Notes: generated from the sequence alone by a model not told the origin. 64,000 nt of DNA from Manduca sexta (GCF_014839805.1 NC_051119.1:4829245-4893244); one strand, 5' to 3'. Shown: positions 51,304 through 53,605, counted from the stretch's first letter. Program-made: numbers and translations.

Positions 51304-52521
51304 AATTTTACTAATTGCATTTTTGGCATCAGTATCGATCCCTAATCACCCCCTGATAGTTATTTTGGAAATATATTTCATGTACAGAATTGACCTCTCT
51401 ACAGATTTATTATAAGTATAGATTTATTAAAAACTGAAAAATCATTACATATGAGCTTATATCCTATGGTCTTCATACTAGGCAAGTCTGTATCGTGAAA
51501 ACCCAAATTTTAGCTTAGTTGCCTACAGTACACATTTATTTGACGCTGGACTAATTACTAAATTAGTTTTATTTTTAGTTTTATTAAATTATATGATCGT
51601 TATTCTAAGTTACATATTTGTCTAAACTAGGTACAAAAATAAAGTAGAATTAATATATTTGATACCACTACAATATTGATCTAGTAAATTACACTGAACT
51701 TAATTGCATTAAGTCCGCCTATTACATTTTTATATTAAGTGAAATAAATAAATATAGGGATTTTCTGGTCAATGTCAGCCCAGTTTTAAAATTTACTTCC
51801 TGCACGCAATCAATAGCTAACGAAATTTGTAAAGGTAATACTTCTGCCTATCCTCGATAAGGAAATAAATAGTGATGCTATCTTCTCATTACAGAGACGA
51901 GTTTCCAAGTGTGTTCTGAGTCGGAAGACAGCGACAGCATATCCAAATCTACACTGAAGAGTGTACCTAGAAGTAAGTAGTTTAGCATCGAGTTTTGAAT
52001 GAAATTATTTTTAATTTGACCGAATTTTTAGACCACGAAAATATGTATGAAAAAGCGAATACGAAAAAAACTAAAATTTAACCTTTTTAAGTGCATATCC
52101 TTCTACAATCAGTTGATATCTGTAAATATCCAAAATGTTACAAAAAAATGTAAATTATAGTTGTTTAGATAAAACAGGTCCTATGATGATTACTATATTA
52201 AGGACCTACTTCACATCTGACCAAATGCTACGCGTCACATAAATGCATAAGCCGACCAAATACAAAAGTCACTCATCTATGCTCTCAAATAAATGGTAAT
52301 AAAATGAGTACTATCTACATAAGCCGTTTAATACGATAACTGTCCAATAAAATTTACTTAAAACTTGGAAACAGGCCTTAAGCAAGTTTATAATTTATTA
52401 CATAAATTTTATCTGGCGCTTGAAAATTTTTATCTAATCATTGAAAAATCGACCCTATGATCGTTAATTTAAAGATTCCTCTCTTTCCACAGAAGTATGC
52501 AGAACTCCGCATCACAGGTAA
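15230..52521 (+). CDS. Dscam-like: Dscam-like cell adhesion receptor, 3' two-thirds of gene (30 exons)
   Basis: Whole-gene entry; exons are listed separately. Dscam proteins are homophilic type I membrane receptors for neurite self-recognition and wiring, and arthropod Dscam1 also acts in immunity. Joining the exons gives about 1,400 residues in the order Ig5-Ig9, four FN3, Ig10, two FN3, one transmembrane helix, cytoplasmic tail. This is the diagnostic Dscam layout. Each Ig has the Cys-Trp-Cys pattern, and all introns are GT-AG with matching phases. The tail carries Dscam-like blocks ELYEISPYAQF, RTFGHVENQ and ESEDSDSISKSTLKSVPR. Ig1-Ig4 and the signal peptide are absent; full proteins are usually near 1,900-2,000 residues, so the 5' end probably lies before the window. 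No mutually exclusive exon cluster is seen, so a Dscam2/3/4-type paralogue is more likely than Dscam1; which one is not decided here. The true 3' end is also uncertain. Confidence 0.97.
15390..15800. repeat. Old dispersed repeat related to the copia insertion site
   Basis: TTTACAAAAAGACATAGAATCATG and nearby text resemble 25985-26073 just left of the copia element (TTTACTAAAAAGTACATAGA). Class unknown. Confidence 0.45.
15930..16222 (-). repeat. Family-4 repeat, minus copy
   Basis: CTTCACGCGTGAACGACTGG to AGTTAAGACGGGGCAACGTC and TACCGGGTCAGCTAG, the complement of the copy at 7063. Short ORFs inside are repeat-derived. Confidence 0.8.
16300..16450. repeat. Family-9 repeat, shared with 51425-51550
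   Basis: ATGAGCTTATATCCCATGGT, CTTCACACTAGGCAAGCCTG and CGTGAAGACCCAAATTTTAG recur with few changes at 51448-51545, same orientation. Confidence 0.75.
16817..17204. mobile_element. MITE family M1, best copy (388 bp)
   Basis: The ends are long inverted repeats, TACAGGGTCATTTTGACAT and its complement, continuing imperfectly for more than 40 bp. Flanked by TA/TTA, consistent with a TA target duplication. No transposase coding; an internal 66-codon ORF is not recognisable. Probably moved by a mariner-like transposase (inference). Confidence 0.85.
17411..17608 (+). mobile_element. RTE-type LINE 3' end
   Basis: One frame reads LEWRPRTWRRSVDRPPTRW, then TDDLVRVVGIRWMRTAQNR and SLWRSIGEAYVQQWT before a stop. 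This is the C-terminus of an RTE-like reverse transcriptase. It is followed by a GATGATGACGATGAT tail, typical of RTE elements. 5' truncated. Confidence 0.88.
17610..18725. other. Gap: no gene recognised
   Basis: Mixed-composition intronic sequence. A GC-richer patch at 18470-18610 shows no Ig-like reading frame. Confidence 0.45.
18728..18856 (+). mobile_element. SINE family 1, tRNA-like head
   Basis: A-box region ATAGCCTAAATGGTTG and B-box region GCAGGTTCGAAACCC, then TATGTGTATTCTTTGGGAAT. Truncated at the 3' side. Confidence 0.8.
19056..19443 (-). repeat. Family-5 repeat with nested insertion
   Basis: TATATATATAAAAGAAAGTT on the left and GGGGAAGCCGCGAGCAAAAG on the right belong to one family-5 copy. 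It is split by 19156-19258. Confidence 0.8.
19156..19258 (-). mobile_element. 103-bp truncated retroposon with 11-bp target duplication
   Basis: Flanked by perfect ACGGCTGAACC direct repeats (19145-19155 and 19259-19269). It begins CATCATCATCATCAGCC, the complement of an RTE-type GATGATGATG tail, and contains CCACTGCTGAACATAAGCCT. Confidence 0.88.
20050..20138 (+). repeat. Family-2 repeat, 5' part
   Basis: GGATATATTTTATATCCGCC, GCGACCACCGGACACAAGGT and CATAGTGGCCCACAT. Confidence 0.78.
20150..20436 (+). mobile_element. SINE family 1 rearranged as a fold-back
   Basis: A plus-strand 3' part (20223-20436) is preceded by an inverted copy of its own start (20165-20208). The arms are 44 bp with two mismatches and a 14-nt loop. 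The tail ends ATAATACAGGGCTGATATT. Confidence 0.85.
20547..20852 (+). repeat. Family-5-like repeats, two abutting copies
   Basis: TTGCACGCATCTTCGCCGCG, AAATTTCATCGAAATCCATT and CAGACGCACAGAGAG are the usual family-5 phrases. A second copy starts CTAGCTTTTGTCTTCGGCTC at about 20698. Confidence 0.65.
21293..21432 (+). repeat. Family-3 repeat, plus orientation
   Basis: TGTCTCAGGATGGCGAGCGC, TTGGATGGTGTTTCTACTGT and GGTGAACGGCAAGCTGGTCT. The inverse of the copies at 24139, 49857 and 62700. Confidence 0.82.
21847..22170 (+). mobile_element. SINE family 1, full length
   Basis: The tRNA-derived head has an A box in TAGCCTAGTTGGG and a B box in GGGTTCATAACCC. The body has GGTGAAGGAAAACATCGTGA and CACTAGGCCAGCGTGGTGG. 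The tail is ACAATACGGGGCTAATGATG. About 320 bp, an internal RNA polymerase III promoter, no coding. Confidence 0.9.
22180..23075. other. Gap: no gene recognised
   Basis: Intronic DNA between SINE copies. I looked for Ig-like exons with splice signals and found none. Confidence 0.5.
23083..23312 (-). repeat. Two adjacent decayed family-2 fragments
   Basis: GACGAGAGATGATTTCCTCC and GACGAGAGATCATTACCCCC each lead into CGATTCAATGAAATATTATT. The two units look like a tandem duplication about 120 bp apart. Confidence 0.6.
23315..23640 (+). mobile_element. SINE family 1, full length
   Basis: Cleanest head: TAGCCTAGTTGGGCGTGG and B box GGTTCAAATCC. Tail ATAATACAGGGCTGATATT then (ATT)n. Useful as the family reference copy. 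Confidence 0.92.
24139..24447 (-). repeat. Family-3 repeat, full copy
   Basis: GAATGACGAGACGAGCTTTC, GATGGTAAGCGATACGACCG, CGCTCGCCATCCTGAGACG, CAATGACTACACACTATTGC and CATATGAGAGGCCTACCACC in order. Ends about 50 bp before the Ig5 exon acceptor. Confidence 0.85.
24499..24584 (+). CDS. Dscam-like: Dscam-like exon: N-terminal strand of Ig5
   Basis: Acceptor CTGTCCTCAG, donor GTAAGT. It encodes GLDRRKRLADNR followed by VLITQHFTERTVTPGGD, the A strand of Ig5, and ends in phase 0 directly before the ISMQC exon. It contains RRKR, a furin-type basic motif. A family-3 repeat ends about 50 bp upstream. Confidence 0.88.
24650..25110. other. Gap: no gene recognised
   Basis: Intron between the first two Ig5 exons, left of the copia insertion. 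Nothing recognised. Confidence 0.45.
25115..25478 (-). repeat. LINE-derived dispersed repeat (likely)
   Basis: GC-richer than its surroundings: GAGATCAGGCGCAGGATCAA, GCCATCTTCCAGACTCCGAG, CCCGATCCGGGATTCATACC and CAGCGCCATAGTCGTACTCG. I recognise this phrase set as a dispersed lepidopteran repeat. The tRNA-like GGGATTCATACCC is part of it, not a tRNA gene. Confidence 0.6.
26079..26234 (-). repeat. Copia 3' LTR
   Basis: 156 bp, TG...CA ends, flanked on the left by AATAT. Matches 30287-30442 except for one G/A difference near the right end. Confidence 0.96.
26317..26563 (-). pseudogene. pol: Copia pol 3' end, frame-shifted remainder of RNase H
   Basis: In another minus frame the RNase H end continues with SDSQSAQKLALNPVHHNR and RTKHIDVKFHFVR. 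A further single-base frame change then leads to MPTDELPADLLTKPLGP and the stop TAA at 26319-26317. These are usual copia C-terminal motifs. Confidence 0.85.
26564..28745 (-). pseudogene. pol: Copia integrase core, reverse transcriptase and RNase H
   Basis: ORF of 719 codons from 28723. Integrase Asp and Glu appear in RSDNGTEYVN and NGVSERCNRSIIEKAR. Reverse transcriptase follows with ETFSPVIR and the catalytic YVDDIVV. RNase H has YADADWANC and SSAEAEYMAL. The frame is lost at KEACFYKN in an A run, before the end of the RNase H region. Apart from the single-base breaks, all catalytic motifs are present. Confidence 0.93.
28747..29570 (-). pseudogene. pol: Copia protease and integrase N-terminus
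   Basis: Contains the aspartic protease motif WIVDSGATVHM, the GAG-pre-integrase LWHKRLGHL with CIPCIEGK (HHCC zinc site), and the integrase start HTDVCGP with its first catalytic Asp. The frame ends at YFIIFVDD followed by TAA. A single-base loss there explains the break, since the next frame continues the family pattern. Its N-terminal end overlaps the gag frame. Confidence 0.9.
29514..30242 (-). pseudogene. gag: Copia gag
   Basis: 242 codons starting MAGPVGILNGITMLKNREGY, typical of copia-type Gag. A CCHC zinc knuckle CYKCRKPGHKSPNC lies at about residues 206-219. The frame is lost soon after the knuckle in an A-rich stretch near 29575. The last 20 or so codons are out-of-frame sequence, and the protein runs into TGA where the family normally continues into protease. 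Confidence 0.9.
30287..30442 (-). repeat. Copia 5' LTR
   Basis: 156 bp, followed on the right by the AATAT target duplication. On the minus strand the gag start codon lies 45 bp downstream. A promoter and poly(A) site are expected here, but I did not identify motifs. Confidence 0.96.
30551..30642 (+). CDS. Dscam-like: Dscam-like exon: first half of Ig5
   Basis: Acceptor CTTTTCAG, donor GTATTT. Encodes ISMQCAATADKPPQFVWERD and onward, with the first Ig cysteine and the core Trp. Ends in phase 2 within an Arg codon. The preceding 6-kb intron contains the copia element, and a family-2 repeat starts within a few bases of the donor. Confidence 0.96.
30650..30892 (-). repeat. Family-2 repeat, full copy next to an exon donor
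   Basis: From ATAAGAGCACGATTTCATCC through GGCGGATATAAAATATATCC to TACCACCAACG. Its poly-T end starts right at the 5' splice site of exon 30551-30642. Confidence 0.85.
30969..31548 (-). mobile_element. GC-rich retroposon with poly(A) tail and target duplication
   Basis: 580 bp in minus orientation. It starts on the plus strand with an 18-base T run, the complement of the poly(A) tail. Flanks AGAGGAACACCACC (30955-30968) and AGAGGAACACTACC (31549-31562) are a 14-bp target duplication with one mismatch. The interior, with CGCCTTTTACGACAGGCAGG and a run of C/G-rich phrases, contrasts sharply with the AT-rich intron. A truncated non-LTR element or SINE; clade not assigned. Confidence 0.85.
31648..31799 (+). 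CDS. Dscam-like: Dscam-like exon: second half of Ig5
   Basis: Acceptor TTTTACAG, donor GTAAGC. Contains VAQLNITRVRVEDGGLYSC, the classic Ig D-x-G-x-Y-x-C signature, and ends in phase 1. The upstream intron holds a GC-rich retroposon ending about 85 bp before this exon. Confidence 0.97.
31865..32087 (-). repeat. Family-2 repeat, decayed
   Basis: GTACCTGATGGTGAATGAAA, CCTGGAACGCGACACTTACA, TGGTCACCATTAAAGCGGAT and AATATATCCTACCAC in minus order. Confidence 0.75.
32361..32633 (+). repeat. Tandem duplication covering a splice acceptor
   Basis: Two units, 32361-32495 and 32496-32633, aligned throughout. Both contain CATATCACCAA and CATCTTCTGTTC, then an AG acceptor and CCGATCTCT. Unit 2 carries the real first Ig6 exon start at 32607. 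Unit 1 carries a decayed equivalent at 32469. Confidence 0.9.
32607..32697 (+). CDS. Dscam-like: Dscam-like exon: first half of Ig6
   Basis: Acceptor GTTCTTACAG, donor GTAAGC. Encodes PPYIRSLPPIKVQSGE and then NLRCPFYGYP, with the first Ig6 cysteine. Phase 1 to phase 2. A decayed tandem copy of this acceptor and exon start lies immediately upstream at 32469 (see findings). Confidence 0.96.
32735..33032 (+). mobile_element. RTE-type LINE 3' end split by an insertion
   Basis: ATGGTCGCAGGAGGTCGCTG to TGGGGGAGGCCCACG (32812), then AGTAGACATCCTACGGCTGA and TGATGATAATGA (from 33001). The ~187 bp between (32813-32999) is AT-rich and foreign to the RTE sequence. Confidence 0.72.
33275..33650 (+). 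CDS. Dscam-like: Dscam-like exon: end of Ig6 and first half of Ig7
   Basis: At 376 nt this is the longest exon. IDWEYQG gives the Ig6 Trp and GAIYTCIVTSPSGE its second Cys. The exon continues into Ig7 with VNIYCNVRTGDLP and FEWLKDGKR. A basic KRSKHKTRRN loop lies between Ig6 strands. In Dscam1, Ig7 is the large alternative exon cluster; here its first half is fused to the end of Ig6 in one constitutive-looking exon. Ends in phase 0. Confidence 0.97.
33894..34029 (+). CDS. Dscam-like: Dscam-like exon: second half of Ig7
   Basis: Acceptor TATTTTTCAG, donor GTAAAT. LEHCGTYTCVASNHVAKVN supplies the second Ig7 cysteine. NRS is a possible N-glycosylation site. Phase 0 to phase 1. Confidence 0.97.
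34289..34408 (+). CDS. Dscam-like: Dscam-like exon: first half of Ig8
   Basis: Acceptor TTTTTTTTCAG, donor GTAAAA. Encodes APKWLEEPANSSLLLGRR, then VSCSASGYPQPQVHWMKKDG with the Cys and Trp of the Ig core. Phase 1 at both ends. Confidence 0.97.
34553..34638. repeat. Perfect intronic hairpin
   Basis: Arms 34594-34613 and 34619-34638 are exact 20-bp complements around the 5-nt loop TCATT. A partial third copy, CTCTCATTGAGATTAGA, lies just upstream at about 34553. Confidence 0.92.
34922..35098 (+). CDS. Dscam-like: Dscam-like exon: second half of Ig8
   Basis: Acceptor CGATTTGCAG, donor GTAAGT. Encodes GGGILSLPNGTLVIEEVSL and DEGLYSCNVENGVGQ, with the second Ig8 cysteine. Phase 1 at both ends. 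The intron just upstream contains a perfect 20-bp hairpin. Confidence 0.97.
35284..35420 (+). mobile_element. RTE-type LINE 3' end abutting an exon acceptor
   Basis: GGACGTCCAAAAGGTGGACA, TGGTCGCAGAATGCGGACCA, AGGGGAGGCCAGTTCAGAAG and GACATTCTGCGGCTAATGAT match the RTE C-terminal and tail region seen at 17411. The tail runs to within a few bases of the acceptor at 35423. Confidence 0.78.
35424..35568 (+). CDS. Dscam-like: Dscam-like exon: first half of Ig9
   Basis: Encodes KPVHFESSSANVT, LGHPVRLECKPLGDDP and VAWSHNG. The acceptor ATGATTCCAG has a weak pyrimidine tract and directly abuts the GATGATTATTATGAT tail of an RTE-like LINE fragment. Donor GTAAGT. Phase 1 to phase 2. Confidence 0.96.
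35640..36440. other. Intron within Ig9: AT-rich with a family-7 fragment
   Basis: 36240-36310 has TCTTCGAAACGTTAGGAGAA and AACCGCGGTCAAATCCG, related to family 7. The rest is low-complexity, with (AAGATA)n near 35660. Confidence 0.5.
36453..36601 (+). CDS. Dscam-like: Dscam-like exon: second half of Ig9
   Basis: Acceptor CCTCTCCTCAG, donor GTAAAT. Encodes STINIQYSETRDAGYYQC and RASNPYGAATF, closing Ig9. Ends in phase 1, so it could also splice in frame to the exon at 38580. Confidence 0.97.
36627..36850 (-). mobile_element. SINE family 1, truncated by a MITE
   Basis: AATATCAGCCCTGTATTATA to AATACACACAT in minus orientation. The tRNA head is replaced by the MITE starting at 36851. Confidence 0.85.
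36851..37041 (+). mobile_element. MITE family M2, copy A (191 bp)
   Basis: The terminal inverted repeat CAGTCTTACTTATAAA is perfect at both ends (16 bp). The interior contains TTAAATAGCTGTCAAAA, AGTTTAAACCTTATTAAGAG and GGGTTTTGACTTATAGCTG. No coding. It lies 227 nt upstream of the first FN3-1 exon. Its inverted partner is at 38214-38404. Confidence 0.9.
37269..37437 (+). CDS. Dscam-like: Dscam-like exon: first half of FN3-1
   Basis: Acceptor CCCATTACAG, donor GTAAAT. Encodes EPPTPPSDLRVESVRPRAAV, VVSWRDT and HYSLQYSTG, the early strands of a fibronectin III fold. Phase 1 to phase 2. It lies 227 nt after one MITE of an inverted pair. Confidence 0.96.
37470..37645 (+). repeat. Family-5 repeat inside the FN3-1 intron
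   Basis: TAGCTTTTGCTCGTAGCTTC, TCCATACCAAATTTCATAAA, CAGTAGATTTTGAGAAAATC and a CAGACAG tail. Confidence 0.85.
37947..38086 (+). CDS. Dscam-like: Dscam-like exon: second half of FN3-1
   Basis: Acceptor ATATTTTCAG, donor GTATAT. Encodes LQNLRPATAYIARVATGNQV, the L-x-P-x-T-x-Y signature of an FN3 F strand. Phase 2 to phase 1. With the previous exon it forms a 309-nt cassette, 103 codons, that could be skipped in frame. Confidence 0.96.
38214..38404 (-). mobile_element. MITE family M2, copy B (191 bp), inverted
   Basis: Same length as copy A, opposite orientation, about 90% identical by eye. It lies 127 nt downstream of the second FN3-1 exon. The two copies could pair along their full length in the pre-mRNA. 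Confidence 0.9.
38580..38729 (+). CDS. Dscam-like: Dscam-like exon: first part of FN3-2
   Basis: Acceptor TGTTTTTTAG, donor GTAAGA. Encodes APSSPPTNVQAEQT, GELQVSWMSP and IIGYHVKAVAQNSG. Phase 1 at both ends. Confidence 0.96.
39067..39151 (+). CDS. Dscam-like: Dscam-like exon: middle of FN3-2
   Basis: Acceptor TGTTTGCAG, donor GTAATT. Encodes SRTLKVSQLSGKQETLLSGL, then LKNTK. The strand order fits the centre of FN3-2. The phase matches both neighbours (1 to 2). Confidence 0.9.
39289..39388 (+). repeat. Imperfect tandem duplication in FN3-2 intron
   Basis: CAATTGCCATTGCATTATAA with ATCATCATCAACATCT, then CAATTGCCATTTGATTATAA with TCATCACCAACATCT; spacing about 57 bp. Confidence 0.8.
39477..39559 (+). 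CDS. Dscam-like: Dscam-like exon: end of FN3-2
   Basis: Acceptor TCCCTTCCAG. Encodes YAVSVSAFTSAGSGPFSLPV, the F-G strands of FN3-2. The chosen donor is GTATAT after REG. A GC-type donor three bases earlier would also keep phase and remove only one Gly. Confidence 0.93.
39864..39998 (+). CDS. Dscam-like: Dscam-like exon: first half of FN3-3
   Basis: Acceptor TATCTTCCAG, donor GTAAGA. Encodes APEQAPSSVECTATSSTSLR, VGWQP and LVGYSVLYATEG. Phase 1 at both ends. Confidence 0.96.
40389..40541 (+). CDS. Dscam-like: Dscam-like exon: second half of FN3-3
   Basis: Acceptor TTTTCCCAG, donor GTAAGT. Encodes LYLQNLQKYTNFTIKVAGF and SNFGTGPYS. NFT is a possible N-glycosylation site. Phase 1 at both ends. 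A family-2 repeat starts just after the donor. Confidence 0.97.
40553..40790 (+). repeat. Family-2 repeat, full copy
   Basis: ATAGGATATGTTATATCCGC, GCGACCACCGTACACAAGGT, GTCGCGTTCCGGGATTAGTC, CAGGCCGGCATAATTATGTC and CATCAGGTGCAGTGGAATCA, in order. Confidence 0.87.
41034..41163 (+). CDS. Dscam-like: Dscam-like exon: first half of FN3-4
   Basis: Acceptor TTGTCTTCCAG, donor GTAATT. Encodes VPGPPADIKMLVLSSTSLLV, SWKKPDHPNGEILYYTVYV and KPA. Phase 1 to phase 2. Confidence 0.97.
41498..41658 (+). CDS. Dscam-like: Dscam-like exon: second half of FN3-4
   Basis: Acceptor ATAATTCCAG, donor GTAGTG. Encodes IREVTAGRAYDAWVRAATA and AGEGAPS, the FN3 F-G strands. It is strikingly GC-rich for this window and codes an Ala/Arg-rich stretch. 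Phase 2 to phase 1. Confidence 0.93.
41719..41822. repeat. Dispersed repeat shared with 3383-3490
   Basis: Same ordered motifs as the left copy; sits in the intron after the FN3-4 exon. Class unknown. Confidence 0.65.
41830..42300. other. Intron before Ig10: nothing recognised
   Basis: AT-rich; only short chance ORFs. Confidence 0.4.
42312..42491 (+). CDS. Dscam-like: Dscam-like exon: first part of Ig10
   Basis: Acceptor TTCTTTCAG, donor GTGAGA. Encodes VGVGRSVLLVCQCVGAPPPR, TVWYHQHN and HDDSLLIN, giving the Cys and Trp of the Ig inserted between FN3-4 and FN3-5. This insertion is a Dscam hallmark. GC-rich like the FN3-4 exon. Phase 1 at both ends. Confidence 0.96.
42848..43045 (+). CDS. 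Dscam-like: Dscam-like exon: end of Ig10 and start of FN3-5
   Basis: Acceptor CTATTTCAG. SLSGNYTCLAKNLYGSDSVE closes Ig10. LPESPVLRATPYKDSILVEW opens FN3-5. The donor GTTAGT after KI keeps phase 1 with the exon at 43428. Confidence 0.95.
43428..43628 (+). CDS. Dscam-like: Dscam-like exon: rest of FN3-5
   Basis: Acceptor CAACTTTCCAG, donor GTAAGA. Encodes YSLTWKEANGPWQEAWP, LTGLKCGTKYSLRITATN and KVGTSQPAYMDVSTLGG. Phase 1 at both ends. Confidence 0.97.
43640..44320. other. Intron between FN3-5 and FN3-6: nothing certain
   Basis: AT-rich. An acceptor-like CATACAG near 44252, followed by a short open stretch, was considered as an exon and rejected on phase. Confidence 0.4.
44333..44493 (+). 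CDS. Dscam-like: Dscam-like exon: first half of FN3-6
   Basis: Acceptor AACTTTACAG, donor GTCAGT. Encodes VPIPPSTNEWLWSNCTHIYV, LAGWDDAGCELRGWDVEYR and a short tail, ending in phase 0. The Gly-Cys at this strand position is characteristic of the membrane-proximal Dscam FN3. Confidence 0.96.
44538..44610 (-). mobile_element. SINE family 1 fragment
   Basis: AATATCAGCCCTGTATTG, CTGGGCACGGGCCTCCTCTC and CTACTGAGAGAGG. Confidence 0.72.
44670..44870. repeat. Dispersed lepidopteran repeat (ACCGACTTCAAAAAAGGAGG type)
   Basis: TAACCGACTTCAAAAAAGGA, GGAGGTTCTCAATTCGACTG and ATTACTCCGTCATTTGTGGG. I recognise this as a common lepidopteran dispersed sequence; class not certain. Confidence 0.65.
45163..45352. 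mobile_element. MITE family M3 (190 bp)
   Basis: TTGACTAAAGCGACATTTTT at the left and AAAAAATGTCGCTTAAGTCAA at the right are near-perfect inverted repeats. An extra internal ATATGTCGCTTAAGTCAATT is at about 45262. Ends 34 bp before exon 45387. 53860-53905 carries a similar AAATGTCGTTAAGGCAGTTT phrase. Confidence 0.8.
45387..45573 (+). CDS. Dscam-like: Dscam-like exon: second half of FN3-6
   Basis: Acceptor CTGTTACAG, donor GTAAGT. Encodes AYSDIPSWSLAPLYQPKSPY, IGDLRPATWYQLRMTASNEA and SVTTVYSYATKNEDGS. Phase 0 to phase 1. A TIR element ends 34 bp upstream. Confidence 0.97.
45863..46854 (+). repeat. Family-8 repeat, 992-bp copy B
   Basis: Lies in the Dscam-like intron before the membrane exon. 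Only a handful of substitutions and small indels separate it from copy A, for example one in the ACAG run and CATTTATT against TGATAGTTATT. Directly followed by a family-4 repeat. Confidence 0.9.
46856..47133 (+). repeat. Family-4 repeat after family-8 copy B
   Basis: CTGACCCGACAAACGTTGTC through GTCCAGCCGTTTACACGTGA, ending TGATGTATATAGA. Confidence 0.8.
47479..47596 (+). CDS. Dscam-like: Dscam-like exon: transmembrane segment
   Basis: Acceptor ATTTCAG, donor GTGCGG. Encodes EVGPPSDLFDLN and the hydrophobic helix MLVIICSSILLTLCLLSCVY, then the basic stop-transfer ILVKRQR. Only one copy of this exon is seen; in Dscam1 the membrane exon exists as two alternatives. Phase 1 to phase 2. Confidence 0.97.
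47612..47833 (-). repeat. Family-5 repeat just after the membrane exon
   Basis: AAAACAAAGTCCCCTTTTCT, CAAAATCTACTGAACGGATT, GGGAAAATATATAGCGGGAC and GGCGAAGCCGCGAGCAAAAG. Clean minus copy starting about 15 bp after the donor. Confidence 0.9.
47840..48790. other. Intron after the membrane exon: no gene recognised
   Basis: AT-rich with a slightly GC-richer patch near 48400-48560. No second membrane exon seen. Confidence 0.5.
48808..48980 (+). CDS. Dscam-like: Dscam-like exon: juxtamembrane cytoplasmic region
   Basis: Acceptor ACCATTCCAG, donor GTAAGG. Encodes RGNLTEYRDSITVENKS, a Ser/Asn-rich middle, and IYSAPIHMMNNSKH. Polar and low in hydrophobics. Its phase fits the membrane exon before it and the ELYEISPYAQF exon after it. 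Confidence 0.94.
49205..49533 (-). mobile_element. SINE family 1, full length, minus
   Basis: Tail GCCCTGTATTATAATACTTG, body CCACGCTGGCCTAGTGCGGA, head with CCCAACTAGGCTATCGCCGC, the complement of the A-box region. Confidence 0.9.
49857..50098 (-). repeat. Family-3 repeat
   Basis: GAATGACGAGACGAGCTTGC, CGCCATCCTGAGACATGAG, CAGTGACTACACACTGCTGG and TATGAGAGACCTACCACCAG. Ends about 75 bp before exon 50176. Confidence 0.85.
50176..50280 (+). CDS. Dscam-like: Dscam-like exon: cytoplasmic YEISPYAQF / RTFGHVENQ block
   Basis: Acceptor TTTGTTTCAG, donor GTTTGT. Encodes ELYEISPYAQFAVGF, RTFGHVENQD and LPNRHKRYDT. The tyrosine motif and the RTFGHVENQ stretch are, from general knowledge of the family, conserved in insect Dscam tails and probably bind signalling adaptors. 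Phase 1 at both ends. Confidence 0.96.
50558..51423 (+). repeat. Family-8 repeat, shorter diverged copy
   Basis: CTAGCTTCCGCTCGCAGCTT, then diverged text, then ACGGAAGCTTAAAAAATGGA to TTATTATAAGTATAGAT. It lacks the second half present in the 1-kb copies and has an expanded ACAG run at 51251-51301. Confidence 0.85.
51251..51301. repeat. (ACAG)n microsatellite
   Basis: About twelve tandem ACAG units inside the family-8 copy; the two 1-kb copies carry only two to four. Confidence 0.95.
51425..51550. repeat. Family-9 repeat
   Basis: ATGAGCTTATATCCTATGGT through ACACATTTATTTGACGCTGG; directly adjoins the end of the family-8 copy at 51423. Confidence 0.75.
51895..51972 (+). CDS. Dscam-like: Dscam-like exon: cytoplasmic ESEDSDSISKSTLKSVPR block
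   Basis: Acceptor TCTCATTACAG, donor GTAAGT. Encodes ETSFQVC and ESEDSDSISKSTLKSVPR, a conserved acidic-Ser/basic block of Dscam tails with several possible kinase sites. Phase 1 at both ends. Confidence 0.96.
52493..52521 (+). CDS. Dscam-like: Last recognised Dscam-like exon, either terminal or 25 nt spliced
   Basis: Acceptor CTCTTTCCACAG. It reads KVCRTPHHR and then an in-frame TAA at 52519-52521. A good donor GTAACT starts at 52518, so the exon may instead be a 25-nt micro-exon (52493-52517) spliced on, giving a longer tail. No convincing further exon was found downstream. Confidence 0.75.
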
Positions 52522-53605
52522 CTAGCCAAAGAATTATCATTCTAAATGATAATACAAAAAGGAATTTCTTTTCGTGGACCATCTACGTCTAGTGTATAAC
52601 CGTTTCACTATATCTAAGGGCTGTTTCACATCTGAGTAAACAATCATCATATTTAGATTTTAGCAAAGTTCAAGCTAACAGAATGGCGAGCAGTACTGTG
52701 TGTTAGCGGAATCATTTGGAGCCACTTTTGACTTCATAACTCAAAAAGCGATTTTACATAAACGTGTCAAATTTGGCTTATATATTAAGATTTGCGAGAT
52801 TCATATCGATGGTTAGCAGCATCCGCCACCTATGGACTTAAGCAATGCCAGCGGCATAGCCAAGCCGTTGCATACCAGATGGTGAGCACTTTTTTTAAAG
52901 AATGACAAGCGATCGAGAAATACAGATGTAAGGAGATCAATCCAAAGTTTGCATTACATTGTGAAACAAGCCCGTATTCTTACTGCCATAATTGTAAAAT
53001 TTTAGTAAACCCCATGATAAAATTATAAACATTTCAAACCACACAGATTTGAGTCATAATACCATCGAATTGGGATTCATATTTCTGTGTAGTATTGTTT
53101 TAATGAGCGATGAACTTGTCATACAATAAATAAACAATTGTATTGTCTATAATGATCGATTGATGTCAATAAAAGATCCTAATTTCAATCTTATATCTGA
53201 TAGGGAAAATTAACCAACCAAAATAAGTCATTATTAAGCATGTCAAAAAAAATGTCCTGATTGTTTGATTTTCGCAATGGATTAAGAAAGATGATTGAGT
53301 TCATTTATTTAAAATTTTGGTTGATTGATGTGTGTTTAAAGCTTGTTTAATCGCAAAAAAAGTATCGTTATAGTCCAACATCGATTTAAAAACGATTGGA
53401 GCACGCAGAATCGATTCGTATATATGTTTCAACATGTCTTGTACTATCAGGTGCAGTGAAGCCACTTTGCCATAGTATCGATAATAAACAATTAACACGA
53501 GATAATTCGACTTGTCACGGCAATTTCAGACGTCAGCAAAATAAAAGCAATTTGTTTTTCCTCAAATGACAAATTGACGCCGGGGCTTAGGCGCCGCGGG
53601 AACGT

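Noticed and set aside
52818..52886. Proline-containing open stretch (QHPPPMDLSNASGIAKP) with TTAG acceptor and GTGAGC donor, considered as a last Dscam-like exon
   Set aside because: Phase does not fit the exon ending at 52517, and the text resembles a dispersed lepidopteran repeat.
53530..53560. TTTCAG acceptor followed by a short open frame to TGA, considered as the terminal Dscam-like exon
   Set aside because: Phase is compatible, but the peptide has no similarity to Dscam tails that I recognise, and such acceptors are common by chance.
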